Positions 11,330-23,289 of a stretch of 64,000 nt of DNA are shown piece by piece. Position numbers and translations under genes: made by a program. A model generated the notes under the pieces. That model made no database searches. It was not told the origin of the DNA and worked only from the letters and a program-made list of their open reading frames with translations. The stretch's first letter is position 1. The number at the start of each line of letters is the position of its first letter. The stretch is from NCBI GenBank assembly GCA_951799445.1, contig OX637297.1:14942001-15006000 (forward strand), written 5' to 3'. This stretch comes from Pseudisothecium myosuroides (taxonomy: Eukaryota; Streptophyta; Bryopsida; Hypnales; Lembophyllaceae).

Positions 11330-12409
11330 GTGTAAGAAAAGGGGGCAGTACAAATAGGGCACACATGAATCAGTAATCTTTGAAGCATTTACAATTTGTA
11401 CAACTTCTGATGTCTTCAACTTGACTCCAATTTCATGACATTTGCGATTTTAGTTCTTTAAACTACAAAGTCTGGCCTTTTTTTTTTCTTCTTTCCCGTA
11501 GAATACTTAAAAAAATAGGGCACTAAATTTAGTGCACTCGCGAATTAGTAGTCTTGGGAGCATTTACAACTTGTACATTTTTTTCCTCTTTCTTTTGGAT
11601 GCCAATTTCATGACATTTGCGAATTTAGTTCTTTAAACTGCAGGGCCTGACCTTTTTTTTTTCCATTCTCGTAGAATACTTAAGAAAATGGGGCACTAAA
11701 TTTAGTACACTCACAAATTAGAAGTCCTATGAGCATTTACAATTGTCTTCTACATTTTTTTCCTCCTTCTATTGGATACCAATTTGATGACATTTGATAA
11801 TTGGAACCCATAAACTACAGAGCGTGGCATATTTTTTTTTTTTCTTCCTCGTAGTATATTTAAGAAAATGGGGCACCAAATTTAGTACACTCAAAGATCA
11901 TTAGTCCTTGGAGCATTTACAACTTTTACGTTTTTTTTAGTTTTTAGTTATCTGTCGTAAAGTAGGGGCGACAATGTAATTAGCACATGGATTCTCCACG
12001 TGCGGATTATTTACAACTTCCACCAATATTTTGTGGAACTCAATTTGAAAGTAGTATAGGAATCTAAAATACAAGAATAATTACAACTTCCTAAATAAAA
12101 CTTCATACATGCACATATGAAATTCCATGACATTTAAAAATTGAGCCATTAAAGTACAGCGCGCTTTTCGTTCCCGTTTTATTTTAATGTCACATGAAGA
12201 TGAACTTTATAAAGGAGAAGAATTGAAAAAACTGGTGGAGTTCTGAATCCTAAGAATAAATACAACATCCGCAAAACAAAACTTTTTGCATACTAGGATA
12301 TATTCGAATGTCAAGTCGGAATTTCATACCTACATGCAAGGTTGGAATTCCATACCTACATACAGTTTCTGAATTACATGCATAAAAATAAGGGCAATAA
12401 ATTAATCTC
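11330..12409. repeat. Diverged satellite monomers, element A
   Basis: Successive units share a phrase like ggggcactaaatttagtac, then gagcatttacaactt, then tttcatgacattt, with a period near 175 bp (for example at about 11510, 11686 and 11865). Divergence is much higher than in the adjoining 12410-14215 array. The gradient suggests an array that is homogenised in its centre and decays at its edge. Confidence 0.65.
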
Positions 12410-14215
12410 CACATGGACTCTCCAAGTGGATATTATTACAAATTGTACATTTTCTTTAATCCTCCACTCGTCATTTTATTTCATGACATTTGCCTTCGAG
12501 TTCCACTAAATACAGTTCATGATTTTGGATTAATTTTTTTGGTCTCACAAAAACAAGGGCAACAAATTAATCTCCACATAGACTCTCCAAGTGGAGACTA
12601 TTTACAACTTGTACATTTTTTTTTAATCCTCTACTCGCCATTTTATTTCATCACATTTGGCTTGGAGTTCCACAAAATATAGTTCATGGTTTGGGGTTCA
12701 TTTTTCTTTCTCTCACAAAAATAAGGGCAATAAATTAATCTCCACATAGATTCTCCAAGTGGAGATTATTTACAACTTGTACATTTTTTTAATCCTCCAC
12801 TCGCCATTGAATTTCATGACATTTGGCTTCGAATTCCACTAAATACAGTTCATGGTTTGGGGTTTATTTTTCTTTCTCTCACAAAAATAAGGGCAATAAA
12901 TTAATCTCCACATAGATTCTCCAAGTGGAGATTATTTACAACTTGAACATTTTTTTTAATCCTCCACTCGCCATTGAATTTCATGACATTTGGCTTCGAG
13001 TTCCACTAAATACAGTTCATGATTTTGGATTAATTTTTTTGGTCTCACAAAAACAAGGGCAACAAATTAATCTCCACATAGACTCTCCAAGTGGAGATTA
13101 TTTACAACTTGTACATTTTTTTTTAATCCTCAACTCGCCATTTTATTTCATGACATTTGGCTTCGAGTTCCACTAAATACAGTTCATGGTTTTGGGTTAA
13201 TTTTTTCTGTGCTACAAAAATAAGGGCAATAAATTAATCTCCACATAACCTCTCCAAGTGGAGATTATTTACAACTTGTACATTTTTTTTAATCCTCAAC
13301 TCGCCATTTTATTTCATGACATTTGGCTTCGAGTTCCACTAAATACAGTTCATGGTTTTGGATTAATTTTTCTTTCTTTGACAAAAATAAGGGCAATAAA
13401 TTAATCTCCACACGGACTCTCCAAGTGGAGATTATTTACAACTTGTACATTTTTTTTAATCCTCCACTCGCCATTGAATTTCATGACATTTGGCTTCGAG
13501 TTCCACTAAATACAGTTCATGGTTTTGGATTAATTTTTCTTCCTCTCACAAAAATAAGGGCAATAAATTAATCTCCACATGGACTCTCCAAGTGGAGATT
13601 ATTTACAACTTGTACATTTTTTTAATCCTCCACTCGCCATTGAATTTCATGACATTTGGCTTCGAATTCCACTAAATACAGTTCATGGTTTTGGATTAAT
13701 TTTTCTTTCTTTGACAAAAATAAGGGCAATAAATTAATCTCCACACGGGCTCTCCAAGTGGAGATTATTTACAACTTGTACATTTTTTTTAATCCTCCAC
13801 TCGCCATTGAATTTCATGACATTTGGCTTCGAGTTCCACTAAATACAGTTCATGGTTTAGGATTGATTTTTCTTCCTCTCACAAAAATAAGGGCAATAAA
13901 TTAATCTCCACATGGACTCTCCAAGTGGAGATTATTTACAACTTGTACATTTTTTTAATCCTCCACTCGCCATTGAATTTCATGACATTTGGCTTCAAGT
14001 TCCACTAAATACAGTTCATGGTTTGGGATTAATTTTTCTTTCTTTGACAAAAGTAAGGGCAATAAATTAATCTCCACACGGACTCTCCAAGTGGAGATTA
14101 TTTACAACTTGTACATTTTTTTTAATCCTCCACTCGCCATTGAATTTCATGACATTTGGCTTCGAGTTCTACTAAATACAGTTCATGGTTTGGGGTTAAT
14201 TTTTCTTCTCCACAT
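12410..14215 (+). repeat. Homogeneous ~167-bp satellite array, element A
   Basis: About eleven head-to-tail monomers. The phrase ttaatctccaca recurs at intervals of roughly 164-169 bp (near 12567, 12736, 12901, 13068, 13237, 13405, 13569, 13737, 13903 and 14069). Each monomer carries a small hairpin, CTCCAC...GTGGAG, and the phrase tttcatgacatttggcttc. The open frames running through the array repeat the same peptide and are a by-product of the repeat. Monomer length near one nucleosome repeat and a position between the two divergent transcription units suggest an insulating or chromatin-organising role, which is inference. Confidence 0.88.
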
Positions 14216-14279
14216 GAATGAAATTTTTTTTAAAGGGTCAGTCTGGCAAACTCTATAGAAACCTCGAAAATCTACAAGT

Positions 14280-14590
14280 TGGAGATTAATTTATTGCCCT
14301 TATTTTTGTGAGACAAAGAAAAATGAACCCCAAACCATGAACTGTATTTTGTGGAACTCTAAGCCAAATGTCATGAAATTCAATGGCGAGTGGAGGATTA
14401 AAAAAAATATACAAGTTGTAAGTAATCTCCACTTGGAGAGTCCGTGTGGAGATTAATTTCTTGCCCTTATTTTTGTGAGAGAAAGAAAAATATTCCCCAA
14501 ACCATGAACTGTATTTTGTGGAACTCGAAGCCAAATGCCATGATATTCAATGGCGAGTGGAGGAGTAAAAAGAATGTTCAAGTTGTAAAT
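14280..14590 (-). repeat. Inverted satellite monomers closing the array
   Basis: Nearly two monomers of the same satellite lie in opposite orientation (ggagattaatttattgcccttatttttgtgag). The 12410-14590 block therefore ends in a large inverted repeat that could fold or produce double-stranded RNA if transcribed. Confidence 0.85.
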
Positions 14591-16500
14591 AATTAGGAAC
14601 TGTATAAGGCCTTATGTAGGAGGTTTGTATACCGTTGGCAGAACTTTTAAATTTTTTTTCATTTTGATTCTTGTTTAGGAAGAACAGAGCAGAATTTGAA
14701 TGTGCTCAGAAATATTTCTCGTTCTAGAATATTTTGTTTTTTTTGTTTTTTTTCTTACTTTTCACATAAATACATCATGTGGGCTTCTATTGTTCATTAG
14801 AGGAGCCGTATTTAAAGTATAAAACTCTTTGGATTTCATTTGTTTATGCCTCAAATTTATGGATCTAAAATAATACTAAGAGAGTAGGAATTTCATATCT
14901 ATCGAGAATCTTGTTTACGCTTAAATGTTGAAAATTAGTTCTATATCGGATCCTTAATTGTGAAGTTGCTTTGAATGCCAGAAAAAGATTCTTTTGCTGA
15001 GGATAAAAAAATTCCATGTTCATGTGTTAATGAACTAAACAAACAACGTGTTTAGGGTTTAAAGTATAAGAATTTGGGATACTTAGATTTATAGTGCAAA
15101 GATTAAAGATTTCAACTAGAGTATTTTGAAATTAAAAAAATAAAAAAATAAAAAATATGCTTTTACTATTGGTTTGTATTTTACAATGATATAGAGCATA
15201 ATAATAGAATAGACATTTAAGAATGGCGAGGGGGATGCCTGAGTTTTGTTCTGTGGTATTTGGACTTATGGTGGGAAAGTTAATGTTTCCAATTTGAGTA
15301 CTTCAAAATAAAATAAAAAATAAAATTAAGATTTACTTTTGTTGTTGTTTTGATTTGACAACAACATAGAAGACAAATAATAGTAATCATATTTAAGAGT
15401 AGGGAAGAGGGATGCATGCATTTGTTTCTTGATGTTAGGATTTATGGTGACTCAAAAAGTTATAGATTTTAGTTTAAGTAATTTAAGAAATTAAAAAATA
15501 GAAAAATACTTATTTTTTTAAAATTGTTATTGTATGTTGTTGGCAACAACGAATGGTATAGTAGTACTTTATTTCGAAGTACTTGGAGATTATCAGAGAA
15601 AAAAATGGTGCCAACTATAAACAGGTGTTGAGTAGGCCTTTTTGTTTTGGCACTTTTGGCCCACGTTGCACCATTCAAAACAGATGTGTATTTCTTGATA
15701 CGTGTAAGTAATTTTCTTGTGCCAAAATTTTCCTTTTTCTATTAAAAATATAGATGAAGTTGTCAAATTTGGATGAAATAGGTCTTGGGGAGATTCTACT
15801 GTGGTGTTTGCTAAGGTGGGTAGACTCTACGGGGTTTTTTTTGGCTTCATGTTGCTAGATTGTACTAGAAAAAAATAATTTGGCTAATAAATTGCAAGAA
15901 ACTATGAATTTTTTTGCCAAAAAACTTTGAAATAAAAAAAAATTGAATGAAATCGCCAAATTCTAGATGAAAATAGAGTAATAGGCATGTGATATACACT
16001 AAAGAGATATTTTCCATGCAATACGTGGATGAATTGTGAAATTTGGAACACCACTACAACATTCTATATTGCCACTTTGCCACTTCAAAAAAAAAGGGAA
16101 ACAAACCCTGGTAAGGTATCCCCTCCCCTATAACCAATTGAATAAGGAATTTCGACATGATCTGCAGTAGTGAAGGGAAAACAAATATTATTTAGAGGTA
16201 CATAAATAGAAATGTCATGGATTGCAAAAAATCTGATAATTTTATCGCTTGAATTTAAATTATCAGATTATTTCAGGAGGCAAAAACTGCGTCGGCCCCA
16301 TGGCCAATGTGTGAAGTTCTCTAATTTCGATCATTCAATAACTATTTACGTAATCATTATTTCCTACTTTTTTTTCTACAACTTGGGACATGTGTCATGT
16401 ATTTATTAGTTCCAACCTTGAAAATGAAAAAAATAAACATTCTAAGCGTGGTTAGGAATACGTGCACCTATAGGTTGAGAATGAGTTAGTGGTCGCAAAT
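14591..16500. other. AT-rich non-coding region of element A
   Basis: No gene seen. The sequence is AT-rich with long A/T runs and a loosely repeated pattern (gaagagggatgc, ttttgttgttg) near 15130-15540. The ten bases AAGGCCTTAT, also the start of the element A TIR, occur at about 14609, which may be chance. Confidence 0.5.
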
Positions 16501-17560
16501 GGGGGGGCTTACCTTAGACTCGGGTGGGCTTTCCTTCAACTTCGCTTCAGGAGCCTAATGTAGGCTCGGGTGGGTAGGTTCGGGTGGGTAGGTAGGTTCG
16601 GGTGGGTAGTGTCGGCTAGGTTCGGCTTTGCTTCGGTTGCGTTTTGGCGGCTCGGCGTAGGTGTGGGAGGTCATCTCTCTCCCTTCACTCCGCAGTCTGT
16701 CGCTCGGCATTTGTTTTGTCTTCCGTCTTCGCTCGCCGTTTATTTTTTCTTCTCTTCGCACGCCGTTGAGTGTCCACACCTCGCCGCCTCTGGTCTTCTT
16801 CTTCTTCTTCCATGCTTGGTCTGCCCTTCTCTTTCCTTGATTGCGTTAGGTTTTAGGTTTTACAGCTTCAGTTTGACAGAGAGAACTCATCGCGCGGCTT
16901 CAGTTTCAGAGCGAGAACTCATCATCGCATTGGAGAGCAGGGGAGTTCGCCGTGAAGTTCTGCCTTGGAGCTCACCAAAGCTGCGCAGTGGAGGTCGCAG
17001 AAGTTCTGCAGTGGAGAGGTCGGCGTCGGCGTGAAGTGCAGCGTACGTGAGAGCTCAGGTATTTCCTCACCCTAAACCCTAGCTGTTTTTGCCTTTAACT
17101 TTCAATTCAGTATTGCACAGAATTGATTTGAAATTGTGAGGTATTTGTGAGTTACTGGGTTTGAGGTGTCTGCTCGCTGGAGTCTTGTAGGGTACTTCTA
17201 ATGGACGTGAATGCCATCAATTTGCTTTCATGAATCTTATCGTTTCAATAGCACAGACTTGGCACAAGAATATGCATACACAGTTGGTGTGATATGCCAC
17301 GTTCAAGCATTATCAACCATTGCTATTTTAATAGAGGCTGCTTGTAGAGTCGCCCCTGGTTGGCCAAATTTTGCTTTTGGAAATTAACAATGTCAAATTC
17401 CATGTTTTCAGGAAATTGGAAGTTTAGGGTTTAGCCTGCACTTCATCTGCGTTGCTTGACAACCTGCATCGGCTTGAAGTTCTGCTGTACACTGGAGGTC
17501 TGGAGTACGTGTTTTTGAAGTGATTTTTCGTTGTACAGGTGAGTCTCGTGCTCATAATTT
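16501..17560 (+). promoter_or_regulatory. GC-richer leader/promoter region of the element A cargo genes
   Basis: Composition changes sharply from AT-rich to GC-richer. The stretch opens with a short direct repeat, ggttcgggtgggta, at about 16563-16617, followed by a pyrimidine-rich leader (cttcttcttcttc) and candidate splice sites (CAGGTATTTC near 17058; TACAGGTGAG near 17537). The open frame at 16570-17034 has no domain and is in the likely 5' UTR. The equivalent zone of element B is 46531-47785. I infer a promoter plus intron-containing leader for the plus-strand methyltransferase-like gene. No clear TATA box was identified. Confidence 0.45.
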
Positions 17561-17970
17561 CAGTTTTATCCTTGCTTCCTTCAGTTTTGACCCCGGAATC
17601 TTGTCATTTTTTGTTGTAGTTGTTTGTTTTCATTGCGTGTTTGATTTGTTTTGAGTCTAATGCCTCAGTGCTTGCACTTGGGGCTTGCTGCAATGTATGA
17701 GGATTTAGGGGTTTTCGAGGCCAATGCTTCTGTGTTTGCATTCGGGTCTTCTTGCATTGTATGAGGGTTTAGGGTAGAGGAGGCCAGTTTAGAGTCTACT
17801 TGCTTCCTGTGATTGCATGTCTTCTACAAAGTTCGGCAGTCTTTTGTGGTAGACTTAGGGTTTGGGGCCTGAAAGCATGTGCATTTCCAGCAATCTAGAA
17901 AAAGCAGGATCAAATTATACAATGAATTAGGGTTTACGGCCAACAAATCCTTAACAAAGTCCAATTCACG
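17561..17970 (+). other. Probable leader intron of the element A cargo gene, 5' part
   Basis: No credible ORF. It carries several tttagggtt words and reads as intron or leader between the candidate donor near 17540 and the acceptor at 18890-18891. Confidence 0.35.
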
Positions 17971-18854
17971 GTATCCTCGCACCGAAGATAACAGTCATTA
18001 TTGACGAAGTTCGAATACTAGAAGGCAACACAAGGAAAATAGGCCTTCAAATTCGAAGCCAACCACTCATAAAAATATATCCTCGACCCGAAGATAATTA
18101 TGTCCGGCTCTACGATAATTATCCTCGAGCCGAAGATACTCCCGAACCAAAAACTAGTAAAAAATGATAACATTTCTAATTCATAAAATAAAAGATGAAC
18201 ATGGTCCACAGATTATAGAGAACATGAACTACGAATAAGAAGAGACAGAAAGAAAATGTCATGAAACAAAGCGCAATACAGAAATAAGAACTAGTAACAA
18301 ACGAATTAATATATATAACAATTATCTCCGCCCCGAGGATAACTCAAAGAAGCTCAGACATAACAAAAACAAGAAAAAATCACAAACCACTTAAGATGAA
18401 TTACGTATCTTTGCCTGGACGGTAATTATTCGAAACAACACTCCATGAGTAACATCTCGCAACTGATCGGTGATAAACATTAAAATTTATAGAAGAAAAT
18501 TAAAATGAAAAGACCAAAAGAACGAGTTCACTATAAAGAACACTGAAATGTACGTAGGTTACTTCTGCTGTCATAAATGATTCTAGATTGTCTTAATCAT
18601 AATCTCAGGATACCGCTCGCACTAACTAAATTTACTGGACAAGACTCAGTCCATGAAGAATGTAACCGTCTCCAAGTATCCTCGGACCGACGATAAGAGG
18701 TGATAGAACTAAACAAATTCACAACCAGAACTTCACATTGGAAGTCATAAATTAGCTTGGTCAGCGAGGTATGGAGAAGTCCGATATTTCCATTAGAATG
18801 ACTTGTACGTCCTGCCAGAACATATCCTCTTCCTTATCCTCGAGCCGAAGATAA
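17971..18854. repeat. Palindrome cluster in the leader intron of the element A cargo gene
   Basis: Copies of TTATCYTCG-NNN-CGARGATAA start at 17971, 18077, 18098, 18119, 18322, 18676 and 18834, with a degenerate one at 18405. 17971 to 18077 is 106 bp, the same interval as in the transposase array. 18077, 18098 and 18119 are three 21-mers in direct contact. 18119 to 18322 is 203 bp, about two intervals. Intervening DNA is unique. The cluster ends about 40 bp before the acceptor at 18890-18891. Confidence 0.85.
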
Positions 18855-19680
18855 GTCAATTAGAGCCTAACTTCTTGCTTGATCTCAACAGATATCCCGG
18901 AATGGATTCAGGAGACGGCTACGACTACTCCTTAGCTGAGCCATTCCTTGAGCCATTTGTCAAATCCGACGGTGAGAAACTAGTTGGTGACGAACTGGAC
19001 GAGTCGTATGGAATGCTGTGGAAATTCAAGAAGCATGTCGACGCTTGGACATTCAGCATTTCTTGGTTCTAGGAATACGTCTATCTTCGGTACCGAGTAA
19101 AAGACAAGACAAGCTTCTTCGCGTTGAATGTGAAGGAGAAAATATCTGTCATTAAGGCTGTACAGACAAACTACATTGTGATTGTACTTTGGGAGGTTAA
19201 AGACGACGTTTCCCAGGGTAAGCACAGCCACTCCATCATCGTAGACATCAGCGATAATGGACCAAAGTTCGACATGGACGCTCTTGTCGCTTCTCTCAAC
19301 GACTCAAAAACTCAGCACCTTATTAGAGAGTTCGAAGACGCAAAGTACGTCCCCTGGCATGACAGCACCGCCAAAATTACATCGAGAAGACTGAACGCAA
19401 TCTGGGTGTCCTTAGACCGATATGCTCACAAGGATGTGAACAAGATTCCCACCGTCGGTCTAAAGAAGAAGCCAAAGAAAAATCCGGCTGCCGCTCCAGA
19501 TCGTAGCCAGTCTGCAGCACGAGTGTCTGCCAACGGAGGAAGTGGCCAAGGAAATGCTAGATCAGATTCCCGTCGCCGAAGCGTGACGAGGGAGGGAAGT
19601 GATCAGCTGAATGACCGTCCGGATGGAACGGCTCAGTGCACAATGATCGCCAATATTCTGTACGTCCTAGACCCTCACTG

Positions 19681-19798
19681 TTATCCTCGAACCGAAGATA
19701 ATAGATGGATTGCGTAGTCAGATGCTTGTTTTTTCAGAAGGACTGGATAGATAAAGGTTGTGTGGTTTCTTGAATTGTTATCCTCGGTTCGAGAATCA
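19681..19798. repeat. Two element A palindromes in an intron
   Basis: Sites start at 19681 (TTATCCTCG-AAC-CGAAGATAA, perfect arms) and 19778 (right arm degenerate), 97 bp apart. They lie between the coding segment ending near 19650 and the acceptor TGTGCAG at 19827. Confidence 0.8.
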
Positions 19799-21150
19799 TT
19801 GACCCTGACTTTCTTTTGGATGTGCAGCTTTTCACTGACCACGTCGTCAAGCGTTTTAAGAGCATCAATCCGGAAAATGAAGACAAGTCAGTGAAGGAAG
19901 CTAGTGACTTGAAGATCGAGATCAAAATTATCACTTTGCATGATGGTCTTTGGAAGCATTGGAAAGAATTTCTCATGAAGCACAGCGAGGGAGAGCTGAT
20001 CGATCCCAAACCTTCGAGAAGTACAACGAGGGCAAATTTTTCAAATCCAGTAACTTTACCTTGAAGAAGGAGTTCTTCAAGCGTTTGGGGCATTTCACAG
20101 ACCACGACTTCGGGAGGCTTGCGATGCACCTGCTGAACAAGACGCCGGGTCGTGAGTGTGACTACCCAAAGGTTTCTGTACACAAACCGAAATATTTGGT
20201 GCAAGATAACCATAACGTGGAGTCCTGGGTAGAGCAAAGGAAGAAGAAAAAAGTTGTCATAGACGAACTCATGGACATTAAGCCTGCTCTACAGTTCCGA
20301 GACTCTCAAGGGGATGTTGTGGATGACAAGTGGAGATCGTGGAAGAAGCGCCACCTATTTACCTCTTCGACATGGGACTTCGTTATTGCCAATCCAAAGC
20401 CGTCTTTTTTTGTAAAACGGCTGACAAACGAGGCAAAGCTAAGAAAGGGCCAAATCCATGGGGGAGAAGTTTAAAGACGAATTGACGATGTTCCAGAGGT
20501 TTATGAAGTGTAAGTATCGACTTGCAGAGCCTTCAGGACAAGTGTCATTGACTAGCCTAAATGTGGTGGCGAGGGCAATAGTAACGAGTAAACATTATCA
20601 ATACCAGGAGCGAAATCTGAACCTGGCAATACTCGACGTCCGGGAGACGCTAAAGCCTCTTCTCCCGAAACAGGTGCTAGAGCTGGAACCGTTTTTGACA
20701 TTCCTGGCCACGCAGCTGCGCCCGGTAGCGACAGAAGCTCACGTTTGGATCTGGATTCTTCGGGGAGAAGACGACGTGAAAGTAGCTGCAATGTTCGTTG
20801 CTTCTAAGTTGCAGCAGTACGACTGTTTGCAGTCTGTATACGTTCCCTGTAAGGGCAAGCGTCTGTATAACTCCACGACGCGGGGGAACATGGCACCAAT
20901 GCCACTTGTTTTTCTTTTTAAGAGGCGAAGCGCCCACGCTAATTCCGTCCGTGAGAGATTTAAGCCAGAGTATTTGGCTGGTGATAATCTGTACTACAAG
21001 GACCCATACAAGAATAATGAAGTAAAGTGGAGGGTCTACTCGAGCGAACTCAGAATGGAATTCTATTTGGAGCTTCTTTAGTGTTTCGCCAAGCCTGATG
21101 AGAACGTTCTTGGGATCTATACAGGGTCAAAGTGCACTCTTGCAGCGAAG

Positions 21151-21303
21151 GTGTGTTTATCTTCGGGTCGAGGATAATTTTTCCCTCCCTTTATTGTTTA
21201 GGAGCTACCGTTTACTCCTTTCTGTGGACTCTCTTATCTTCGGGTCGAGGATAAAGAATTATGATTTTGTGATCTAAATTTTGTCTTTCCCATCGTCTTA
21301 CAG
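21151..21303 (+). other. Phase-0 intron with two palindromes
   Basis: Donor GTGTGT at 21151, acceptor TTACAG at 21303. Splicing joins TLAAK to MFGAFFYG and restores a continuous methyltransferase motif I, which supports both boundaries. Palindromes start at 21157 and 21234, both of the form TTATCTTCG-GGT-CGAGGATAA, so they make up a quarter of the intron. Confidence 0.8.
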
Positions 21304-22312
21304 ATGTTTGGAGCGTTTTTTTATGGTCTGTGCGACCCAGACTTCACAGCAAAGTTGCGATACGTTGCAACTTTTGCCGAAACAATGGACATGAACGACT
21401 TCATGTTTTCAAATTCGATTTACTCCGCAAATTACCTTCGGCCTCTGTATCTGGAGCCGCCGCTCTTCACATCAGTATCCCCCCCATTAGCTAAGAATCT
21501 TGTCTTGCCTAAGTCACCCGGACGAGAAGGGTCAGATGAAGGTGAAGCGGGCCGCGTGGCAGCCCAACCTAGGAGACAGTCAGCAGAAGGATTGGAGGGG
21601 ATAGATGAGTACGGCAGCAACGCCATGGACATGGAGCGTTGGGAGGCTCTTCCTCGAAGGGCAGAGGATCCTTCGGACGCTCTGGGCGAGGACATGGAGA
21701 CCGATACAGAGTTCGATGAAATCCGCCGTCAAGCACAATTGCGGGAGGGACGTGATGACAGACAGGACTCTGATAATGGTTCTTCTGGATCCGAAGAAGT
21801 CGTGCCTCTGAAGCAGTCGCGTAAGATGAAGTCCGTAATCACTCGAGAAGATATCCCCAGTGATCAAATCAATTGCAGTGAGTACGACACGGATGCCCAT
21901 CCCCGAACCTCTGACGACGACGACAAGGACAGTGATGACGAAACACTTGTTCCAATTGTACCAACCTTTGTAGGTGTCTCTCCCAAAGTCGCTGTGAAAC
22001 TAGAGCAGCAGTTTTGGACAAAAGTTGACGAACGAAAGGAGCGGAGGCAGCCAGGAAGAAGGCGTTGGCGGACGAGATGGCGAGAAAGGACGCGCAGATC
22101 GCTGAAGCCCACGCAAGCAATAAGGCAACGCAGGAGAGGTGCGACAGGTTGGAAGCACAGATGAAGGCATTTTTTGACCGTGCTGATCCCATTTTGAGTT
22201 CAACGCAATCGGCACCTGTTGTTGGAGTCACTGTCTCACAACCTTTGCCATTGCCCTCGGCCTCTGCACTTGGTCTGGTACACAATGTGCAAAATCTGGT
22301 CACCAGTCTGAC

Positions 22313-22513
22313 GGATCCTCGAGGCGAGGATACGGCCGCAAAGGATCCTCTCCCCACCGAGGACTGCGTTGCCTCTACCCCTGCCTCCCAACTACAGATC
22401 TCGGAGCCTGAAGCTCAGACGGCAGTGGATGTTGTTGTCCCGGAGACTCGTGCCGTGCCTCCTGCCAAGGCACCAAGATCAGGGCAAAGGGTTCATCCTC
22501 GGGGCAAAGATAA
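22313..22513. repeat. Two palindromes inside coding sequence of element A
   Basis: Sites at 22313 and 22493 are in frame and encode DPRGED and HPRGKD, both in the disordered C-terminal tail of the methyltransferase-like protein. The same word recurs as DPRLED from the site at 24731 in the next disordered protein. Confidence 0.7.
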
Positions 22514-22820
22514 ATCCCTTCCCTCTGATGCACCTCCAGAAACGTCCCGCAGTGCTCCTTTGGCGGGAGTGGAGGCCAGTCCTGCACATGAAAATCTACC
22601 CCGTTGTCCAGCGTCCGCGCCAGACAGTGACGCCGCGGTTCCTCACAATAATGTGGAGGAGGAGTTATTGGACTACGGAGATGAAGAGATGCACTTAGAA
22701 GACAATGTGCCGGAGGAGGTAGAGGGACACGCTACGCAGTATACTCCAGCGGAAGGTGAAGAACGACAGCAGGAGAAAACAGTAGAGGTACCTTCTACAA
22801 ACCCGTATGACATCGTTTGA

Positions 22821-23289
22821 GTCCGTGAAATCCAATGTGGCCTGTCCTTGCCACTTTCGTCCTAGAAATGCAAAACTTATTTGTGTTCATTCTGCTTGGC
22901 AGGAGGGTGAGATCACCCCTTGATTGTGCAACGCTGACGGACACTGTCTGACTGCGATTCGCGTAGTGTAGTGTAGTGTAGACTTCGCATGTAATTTTAT
23001 TTCACTTGATGTGAGAGCGCCATTTTGCGGATGTATTGTGTCCTCCTTGTAAATATAATACACGTTTTGCGATTTCATACATCTCCGCCTAATTGTATTC
23101 TTTTGTCCATGTTTTGTTTTCTCAACCCACAACTCTTAAAAGTTTGCACAGCCCACTGGCAATGAAAATGATTTCTAACGGGAGCAAGCCATTGATTAGT
23201 GGAATTCAATGCTCGTACCCGTTGTCTGGCTCGCCTGATTCTGCATTCAAACAAGTAACTCCATTTCTATGTTGTTTTGCTTTTAGCAG
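22821..23289 (+). other. Intergenic region: 3' end of one gene, 5' region of the next
   Basis: After the TGA at 22818-22820 the sequence holds a gtgta-repeat (gtagtgtagtgtagtgtag near 22965) and AT-rich stretches such as TAAATATAATACACG that could serve as a poly(A) region. A good acceptor (CTTTTAGCAG) ends at 23289. No separate ORF is credible. Confidence 0.4.

Larger units (their letters stand above)
18892..22820 (+). pseudogene. Element A DNA-methyltransferase-like protein (catalytically degenerate; several lesions)
   Basis: The first exon follows a CTCAACAG acceptor, with a candidate ATG at 18902. A Lys-rich, Arg/Ser-rich linker lies at 19450-19620. The region 20550-21345 follows the order of beta-class N4/N6 methyltransferases: LNLAILDVRE at the DPPY position, HVWIWILRG, PLVFLFKR at the 'E-x-I-L' strand, then FYLELL, and motif I as IYTGSKCTLAAK joined across an intron to MFGAFFYGLCDPDF. 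The usual form is DPFxGSGTTxxAAxxxGRxxxGxEIDPxY. Catalytic DPPY is DVRE and DPFxGSG is degenerate, so methylation is unlikely and DNA binding plausible. The C-terminus has a coiled coil (MARKDAQIAEAHASN). Intron 21151-21303 is phase 0 and holds two palindromes. Lesions: TAG 19070 and TAG 21079, and frameshifts near 20015, 20470 and 22040. A further intron holds 19681-19798. Confidence 0.68.

Noticed and set aside
12413..14534. Chains of 61-89-codon ORFs with near-identical peptides
   Set aside because: They follow the satellite period exactly and switch frame with monomer length; they are a by-product of the tandem repeat.
14609..14618. AAGGCCTTAT inside element A as a third TIR or nested copy border
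   Set aside because: Only ten bases match the TIR and no duplication or further similarity follows.
16570..17034. 154-codon plus-strand ORF with GRFGWVGRFGWV
   Set aside because: Caused by the ggttcgggtgggta repeat at its start; no domain, and it lies in the probable 5' leader.
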